This document shows positions 58,138-64,000 of a stretch of 64,000 nt of DNA, piece after piece; position 1 is the first letter of the stretch; each line of letters begins with the position of its first letter. This DNA is from Narthecium ossifragum (taxonomy: Eukaryota; Streptophyta; Magnoliopsida; Dioscoreales; Nartheciaceae), in contig OY986970.1 of assembly GCA_963920575.1 (NCBI GenBank), positions 23,877,274 through 23,941,273 on the forward strand, written 5' to 3'. Under the pieces are notes generated by a model. The model had not been told where the DNA came from. It searched no databases and saw only the letters and a program-made list of their open reading frames with translations. A program made the translations under genes and the position numbers.

Positions 58138-58629
58138 TCAGAACGCGGCGGCGAGGCCGAGGAAATCGGCGGCGGAGCGGGCCATGACGGCGGCAAACTC
58201 CGGGAAGCTGATGACGCCGTCGCCGTCGGCATCGGCGTGGCGCATCATGTCGGTCAGCTCGGTGAAGCTGAGGGGGTGACCCATCTGGGCCATGGACCGG
58301 GCCAGCTCCGCCGCGGAGATGAACCCGTTCCCGTCCCGGTCGAACGCACGGAACGCCTCCGCCAGCTGCGCCTGGTTCATCAGGTCCGCGTCGGTCATGA
58401 TCGACTCCAGCGCCCCGGCCAGCTCGTCGAACTCCACGGCGCCGTTGCCGTTGGCGTCCATGTTGGACAGCAGGGCGTGGATCTGGTCGCCGGAAGGCTT
58501 GAGCCCTAGGGATCGGAGCAGGGCGGCGAGCTCCAGCTGGGTGAGGCTGCCATCGGAGTCCATGTCGAAGCGGGTGAAGATGTCGCGGAGCTCTTTGAGG
58601 TGGGTGCTGTGCAAGGCCCGCCGGCCCAT
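58138..58629 (-). CDS. calmodulin-like protein with four EF-hands, intact
   Basis: 163 residues, single exon, GC-rich. Four complete 12-residue EF-hand loops: D22-E33 (DMDSDGSLTQLE), D58-E69 (DANGNGAVEFDE), D97-E108 (DRDGNGFISAAE), D133-E144 (DADGDGVISFPE). All keep acidic positions 1, 3, 5 and 12 and Gly at 6 as needed for calcium binding. The N-terminal MGRRALHSTHLKELRDIFTR and the C-terminal hydrophobic tail fit the CML15/16/17/18 group. Likely a cytosolic or nuclear calcium sensor; targets unknown. The ATG at 58629 is the only sensible start. A large MULE begins about 400 bp upstream. Confidence 0.95.
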   Translation of the reverse strand: MGRRALHSTHLKELRDIFTRFDMDSDGSLTQLELAALLRSLGLKPSGDQIHALLSNMDANGNGAVEFDELAGALESIMTDADLMNQAQLAEAFRAFDRDGNGFISAAELARSMAQMGHPLSFTELTDMMRHADADGDGVISFPEFAAVMARSAADFLGLAAAF

Positions 58630-59024
58630 CGTCGCCGTCGTCTTGTGCTTTCGGTGATCGTTTCGATCGGAGATAAAGATCGAGGGAAATATAGTTGGGA
58701 TCTATAGGTAGGGAGCGAAGATGGGGACGAAGGTGGGTTTTTGGGTCTTCTTTTAATTTAGGGATGGCGACGTCGGTTGTTTTTTTAATATTAAATCGAA
58801 ACTAAGGGGTGGTGCGAGGCAGGATATCGAAATGGGATTAGGGATTGGTGGAGTTGGGAGGTGGTGATGGAGCGGTGGATGGATTGGAGCGAATGGATGG
58901 ATGACACGTATGGAGATGAAGATAGGGGGATGGTTTCGGGAGAGGACCTGGTCGTTAGGCGGAGGTCAACGTTTTAATGGGAGAATGGGTGATTTGCGCG
59001 TAGGGTCGGAAGGTGGAGGAATCT
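58630..59024 (-). promoter_or_regulatory. upstream region of the calmodulin-like gene
   Basis: Leader and promoter region between the ATG and the predicted MULE end. TATATTTCCC on the minus strand around 58690 is a possible TATA box about 60 bp before the ATG. Otherwise G-rich on the plus strand with no recognised gene. Confidence 0.4.
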
Positions 59025-59518
59025 GGGAATTTTTTGCATTTTAGTACCCCTAAACTTTGTTTTTGCCGGTTTAATACCTTTGCCCTGTTTTTTTGCATGT
59101 TAATACCCCTGGTCATGGAAAACCCGATCTTACCCCTCACTTATCCATGCCCACATACATGCCATGCCCAGTCACATGACGTGGCTGGGCATGTATGTTA
59201 TAATATGAACTTCCCGGTTAAACAGAAGATGCGATCATTACCCATTAGCCACATTTTGAATTCAAACCGGAAAAAAGTAGTAGAATACGCCGTCACCTCA
59301 GTGCCGAAGGTGCTCGCCGGAGGTCTTTCTCCCGCCAGCGAACTGCTCTCCCGCCATAGTTCTTCCCGCCACTATTGCTTCCTCTCTATCTCCTCTTCTC
59401 AATTCTTCCTCCATATTTCATAGCCGCAAGCCAAGTCCGAGGAGATACCTCCAGTTCTATCACCACTTTGCATCTAGGCCCGTACGGTGGATGAGTGGCC
59501 TTCATCGTATGGTCTGAG

Positions 59519-62500
59519 ATGGGGAGCGTTCAGCTACTATGTCATTTCAATGGAGATGTTGTATACGACGAAGGTCTTCCATATTACCGTGGTGGGTCAA
59601 GTCGGCTCGAGGAGTTCTCTTCCGACTTATCTTATACGCAGCTGAAGACTCGCTTCTATATGCTTTGTGACCTATCTCCAGCCAATGCCGAGTTGTTCAT
59701 CAGCTTCGAGCAGCCCAACGACCCATATAGTCCATTCATACGTTTAGAAAACGACAGAGACTTGGCCCGGCTCTTCCGTCTCCTCGGCCGGCCATCTTGC
59801 CCACCCATCAGAGTGTTCGCCGCCCGACAAGAAGCAGACAATACAAGGTATGCTAGCGAAAATTCTTGTAGTCAATAGTAGTGGCTTCGTCCTATGTTCT
59901 AATGCTTCCCTATAATGCCTCAGTTGTGATAGCGATACATTTCTCGAGACGGCACCTACTGCAAGTTCTTTGGGCTACATTGATCTGAACGTCCCTCTCA
60001 TGGTACCAAGGGAAGAACTCGAAAATAATAAGGATGTGGTGGAGGAGATGTCGCTCAATGCCCTGACACCGGAGGCGGAAGGGTAAAAAAGTTAACCCGC
60101 GCGCACTTAATGTACTTCTTACGCGTACTTCATGTATTTCTTACGCTTACATATGGTCGTTATTACGCGTACTTAATGTAGTACCTACGCGTACTTAATG
60201 TAGTTGTTGGACGTACTTAATATAGCTCCTACTCGTACTTAGTGTAGTTCTTGCGCGTCCTGAGATATCGCTCTATGCCCTAACACCGGAGGAGGAAGGG
60301 TAAAAATTAGCCCGCTCGCACTTTCTTACGCGCACTTAATTTAGTTATTACGCGTACTTAATGTCGTTCATACGCGTACTTAATGTATTTTATACGCGTA
60401 CTTAATGTAGTTATTGCGCGTACTTAATATAGCTCCTACTCGTACTTAGTCTAGTTCTTGCACGTCCTGAATATAGGTTCTACGCGTCCTTAATACAGTT
60501 CCTACGTGTACTTAATGTAGTTCTTGCGCGCATATAGTCATAGCCAGGTATGTGATTTCGTCAGTTTTAATCGTGTAATCATTGCTGTACACAGGCCTTT
60601 CACTCGACTCGGTGTGGACACGCATGACACATACGATGAAATATATTTTGGTGATGATTGGGATCCTGATTACGAAGAACATGAAATGCCCGTTTGGGAG
60701 CCAGTTGAAGACGGGAAAGACGAGTACATCCTCAATTTCGAAACGCCTAAAGCTCAAGAAAATTTCTTTATAAACGCGCCGGAACCATTTTTCGGACAGT
60801 CCTTTTCGGATAAGAAGGAACTGAGACTTGCACTCGCACGATACGCAATCACGTGCCGTTTCGAGTATATCACGAAAAAATGTACTGAACGGAAGGTTCT
60901 AGTGCGTTGTGTGGAAACAAACTGTCATTGGAAGGTGATTGCTAGGAAGGTGCCCTGTATTCCCACTTTTCGGATAAGGAAATTTGTCAAGGACCACACA
61001 TGTAACAAGCCAATGATCGGTCGTTGCCACAAGCAACTGACATGCTCTTTTGTCGCTGAAGAGGTGAAAGAACAGGTGGCATCAAATGATAAATACACTG
61101 TGAAGATGATTGTAATCGATATTTTGGAAAGATACGGCGCGAAGGTGTCATACTGGAAGGCGTACCGTGCCAAGCAAAGAGTTCTCTCCCAGGTGAGAGC
61201 GGAACCCATGTTATTCTTCGTTTTGGGCTGCGCATGAATTTTCCTGTAATTATGTTTCTCATGCAAACATGTCCGTGGAACATTCGAGCGTTCCTACACT
61301 TTGTTGAGACCCTATATGCGGGAGTTGACGATGAGAGACCCGACCACAGTGACGGCACTTCAGTTAGACTGCGAGAACCATTTCCTACGCATATACTGGG
61401 CCTTCGGCGCATGCATCCATGCCTACAAAAACTACATGCGGCCAATTCTTGGTATAGATGCCACATTTGTCACTGGCAAGTATCCGGAGACAATTTTTAC
61501 TGCAATTGGGGTAGATGGCAATAATCACATAATTCCTGTGGCTTTTGGAGTTGCGGACAAAGAGACGGCGGAGTCGTGGACATGGTTTCTCTCACGCATC
61601 CGCACATGTATTAGTCCGTTTGAGAAGTTGACTATAATATCCGACCGGCACAAAGGGATACTGAAGGGCGTGGAGGATGTGTTCCCGGAAGCGCACCATG
61701 GGTTTTGCATGGTGCACTTGTCGCGTAATCTGGTAAATGCAGGAAGGAGATCAGCGCCATACAACCTGTTCTGGGCGGCTGCGAGAGCGTACACTGAGGT
61801 GCGTTTCAAACGAGCCATGGACACCATGAAGGAGTTGTATCCGGAGCAGTACCAGTACGTCATGGAAATTCCAAAAGAAAAATGGGCAACCCACTGCTTC
61901 CCAGGTCGAAGATACAAAATGTTATCAACGAACATGGTCGAGAGTTTCAACGGAGTGTTGAAGGAAGCGAAGGCATATCCTATCCAATATATGATGGAGT
62001 CAACGCGCCGGAAGGTGGGTTCTTATTTTTGGATGAGAATACAGGAAGCTCTCCGTCTTGAAACTACTCTTACCCCATGGGCTGAGAAGGAGCTTAACGT
62101 AGCCAAGGAGAAAGGATGGCACATGACCGTCGATCAGTCGAGTCAGGACCACTTCCAGGTCCAATATGGTGAATCATATTACGCCGTCAACATTGCCTTG
62201 AAAAGGTGTTCGTGCAGGGAATGGGACGTGCACGGCATACCATGTCAGCACGCTTGTGCTGCATTAATGTTCACCGGGTTGTCAGAATATGACTATTGCA
62301 AGCCTTGGTTCACAACTGAAAAATATAGATCTACATACAACGGCTTTATATTCCCAACTGCATCTCAAGAATTTTGGCCGAAAGGGATGGAAGAAGACTC
62401 GATTGTCTATCCACCGATCTGTGGGCCGAAGAAAGGAAAGAGAAGAAAGCGAAGGCTGCCGTCGCAAGGTGAGGCACATTCGCGTCCAACACGTAGATGT

Positions 62501-62614
62501 AGTAAATGTCAGCTTCTTGGACATAACAAAAGGACATGTAGAACAGAACCCACTACGCGTATGAACACAAACCCTGTTCGAGACCCTATTGCGGCAACAG
62601 AACTACGCTTATGA
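59519..62614 (+). CDS. MULE transposase, four exons, apparently intact
   Basis: Exons 59519-59847, 59924-60082, 60595-61192 and 61289-62614. All introns are GT-AG and all phases agree, giving 803 residues. The start MGSVQLLCHF is the first in-frame ATG. Residues 1-110 resemble a PB1-like N-terminal domain (FNGDVVYDE, FIRLENDRDLARLFRLL). Residues about 200-340 are the MuDR-type DNA-binding region (FSDKKELRLALARYAI, CVETNCHWKV). The catalytic MULE domain follows: Asp419 in ILGIDATF, Asp481 in IISDRH, then CMVHLSRN and NMVESFNGVLKEA. A SWIM finger CSC..IPCQH spans 669-683 and a CCHC knuckle CSKCQLLGHNKRTC spans 766-779. No stops or shifts found, so it could still be active. Confidence 0.88.
60083..60594 (+). 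repeat. tandem ACGCGTACTTAATGTAG array in transposase intron 2
   Basis: The intron is built of about twenty imperfect units of about 19-22 bp with core (A/T)CGCGTACTTAATGTAG. A larger duplication of about 225 bp is superimposed: the exon-2 end and donor (about 60040-60100) recurs at about 60262-60320 as GCTCTATGCCCTAACACCGG followed by GGTAAAAA. This creates a second potential splice donor. Confidence 0.85.
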
Positions 62615-63060
62615 ACGGTGAAAAACTGTTTTGTTTAATATTTTGTACTTGAAGCTTGCCCCTGGCTTGTATGAAGAAACTTGTGCAAGAGTATAGTGTT
62701 AGTACAAGTGTAATATTCGAATAAGTTGAACTGTGCTTGTACTGCGATAATAGGTGTAGACGCGCGTATAAAAACACATAAAGACGCACAGGATAAGACA
62801 AAACACGCATATAAACGCATATAAGAACACGTACACTTGGGGTTAAACACGCGTATAAAAACACTTCAAGACGCGCAGGATGAGCCCAAACACGCATATA
62901 AACGCATATAAGAACACATACAGATGGGGTTAAACACGCGTATGAACTGAATAGAGGCGCGTATGAATGAGCATATAAACGAGTATCATAAGGGTACAAA
63001 TCCAAAGTGCAATTACATAAACGCATGAAAAGTCACATGACAAGTCAAAGTAAACACGGC
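62615..63060. repeat. convergent 3' region with repeated ACGCGTATAAAAACAC units
   Basis: Between the stop codons of the transposase and the Ulp1-like gene. Two larger units of about 110 bp (from about 62757 and about 62846) each contain ACACGC.TATAAAAACAC, AAGACGC.CAGGAT and CATATAAACGCATATAAGAAC. Likely holds both polyadenylation regions. No gene. Confidence 0.7.
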
Positions 63061-64000
63061 CTATTTCTTCTTCTTCGCTGTTCTTGGTCGCACCGCCCGG
63101 CTGGCTGTCCTACGGCGCTTCCGGCTGGTCTCTTTGTCCCTAAGTGGTCCATGTAATGTGCTCGGAACAGTGGGTAATTGCATGTGTTGTCTTCCATTTC
63201 TCACCAATAGAAGGGCCAACTGTCTCCGAAGCAAATGCATATCCCCCTGACCGAAGCAGCTTATTTCCCAGTTGTTTGAAATTTGTAACTGCTCCTCATA
63301 TTTCAGGACAAATACGCCGCAGTCGAGGCTGTTGACAAAATCGAAAGTGTGAAAGGGTATTCAGTATAGTGTGCGTGGTGGAGTGCACAAAAAGATTATG
63401 TACTGAAAGAAAGCTTACGATTTATTGTTCTGGATGTTCATCGTCCTCACACCATCGTCCTGGGCCACAATCCTCCGAGTCAATGTATCGACGTCCGATC
63501 TCAGCTGGAGACAAGAGTGGGGGGAAAAAATGTTAAGTGCGCACGAAAAATACTTGTCAAACAACACGAGTATAATACGACACAAACACGCGTATTACTA
63601 AACGTAAAGACACGTACAATAGATCTAAAAGACGCGTATTGCGACTAATAAACACGTGTATTATAGCTAATGAAGACGCGTATTAGTAATATTAAACACA
63701 AGTATGATAGATCAAAACTACGCGTACTTATACTAATAAACACGAGTATGATAGCTCTAAAACACGCATATTTTGAGTAACAAACACGAGTATATGAGAT
63801 TTTCATGCATAAAAACTTAACAGTTACCGAGTATCACACGTAATTAAATCTAACGACGAGTAATATCGATTATAACGACGTACCTCAGCCAGCTTAGTCT
63901 CAATTATTGGGCTGGCATGGGCATTCTCGGTCGACCGCGGCATGGTCATGAATTGAACACGCCTAAGGGGTGCGTCTTCACGCTCGGACAGTGCAGCAGA
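63061..64000 (-). CDS. Ulp1-like cysteine protease, C-terminal exons (partial)
   Basis: Minus-strand exons 64000-63884 (continues outside), 63504-63419 and 63328-63061, with GT-AG introns and matching phases; stop TAG at 63061. The last exon starts with SLDCGVFVLKYEEQL, the catalytic-cysteine motif (DCGVF) of Ulp1/SENP-type SUMO proteases. It continues FGQGDMHLLRRQLALLL, the usual C-terminal helix, and ends in a basic tail KETSRKRRRTASRAV..AKKKK resembling a nuclear signal. The middle exon (LRSDVDTLTRRIVAQDDGVR) looks helical. The catalytic His/Asp should lie upstream, but neither visible upstream exon shows the HW motif, so completeness is unknown. MULE-borne Ulp1 genes are known in plants; their role in transposition is unsettled. 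Confidence 0.72.

Larger units (their letters stand above)
59025..64000 (+). mobile_element. large Mutator-like element with transposase and Ulp1-like gene (right end outside window)
   Basis: The left end is predicted at GGGAATTTTTTGC (59025) because the first TACC lies about 20 bp inside, as in the other four MULEs, and TACC recurs at 59045, 59075 and 59104. Inside are a coherent four-exon transposase (plus) and a convergent Ulp1-type protease gene (minus). This pair defines the Kaonashi-like (KI) group of plant MULEs. The right terminus and 9-bp TSD (predicted GAGGAATCT, 59016-59024) must lie beyond 64000. Confidence 0.78.

Noticed and set aside
58237..58657. ORFs antisense to the calmodulin-like gene
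   Set aside because: GC-rich codon use on the real strand opens the opposite strand; no domain is seen.
1..64000. CRISPR arrays, bacterial operons, tRNA genes
   Set aside because: The sequence is plant nuclear DNA. No spaced identical repeats of CRISPR type were seen, and the tRNA-like strings found are retroelement primer sites.

Overview
This is nuclear DNA from a flowering plant, most likely a monocot. The evidence is spliced genes, plant-only families (NLR, AATP1-type AAA-ATPase, PPR, calmodulin-like), GC-rich intronless coding sequence (the calmodulin-like gene), and a dense nest of plant transposons. The species cannot be named from sequence alone. Only three ordinary host genes look intact: an AAA-ATPase (20242-21754, minus, two exons), a PPR protein (54983-56311, minus) and a four-EF-hand calmodulin-like protein (58138-58629, minus). 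Nearly everything else is transposable elements (TEs) or gene debris.

Left part (1-20 kb). After about 3.5 kb with no recognisable gene comes an NLR resistance-gene relic on the minus strand. A chromodomain Ty3/gypsy element (4569-10261, target site duplication (TSD) GTATG, 399-bp LTRs) splits it exactly. Next are a Tekay-type LTR relic, a LINE ORF1 relic, and a complete hAT element (13820-19126) that carries a long-TIR Mutator-like element (17321-18792) with a captured NCED (carotenoid dioxygenase) fragment.

Middle (20-54 kb). The AAA-ATPase and a neighbouring PPR gene appear to have been duplicated as one unit. One copy kept the ATPase and lost the PPR; the other kept the PPR and lost the ATPase. 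The dead ATPase copy holds a Russian-doll insertion of about 25.7 kb: ATPase relic > copia > hAT > large tRNA-Asp-primed LTR element (31440-51798) > Tekay element (34185-46902) > a solo LTR and a gene-capturing MULE. The junction where the copia and hAT elements lost their inner or left parts holds a scrap that looks like mitochondrial 18S rRNA.

Right part (54-64 kb). The PPR gene is followed by a third gene-capturing MULE (56442-57912, LBD transcription-factor fragment), the calmodulin-like gene, and the left part of a large MULE. That MULE has an apparently intact four-exon transposase (PB1-like, MULE and SWIM domains, zinc knuckle) and a convergent Ulp1-like cysteine-protease gene running off the window.

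The most interesting signals are four. (1) A roughly 30-bp phased TACC motif sits at a fixed offset of 18-20 bp from the ends of all five MULEs, linking the capture elements to the transposase-bearing one. (2) Three separate host-gene captures bring in fragments of NCED, isocitrate lyase, SCARECROW-like and LBD genes. (3) A duplicated gene pair shows reciprocal decay. (4) An unrecognised ORF with an acidic repeat lies in the 20-kb LTR element.
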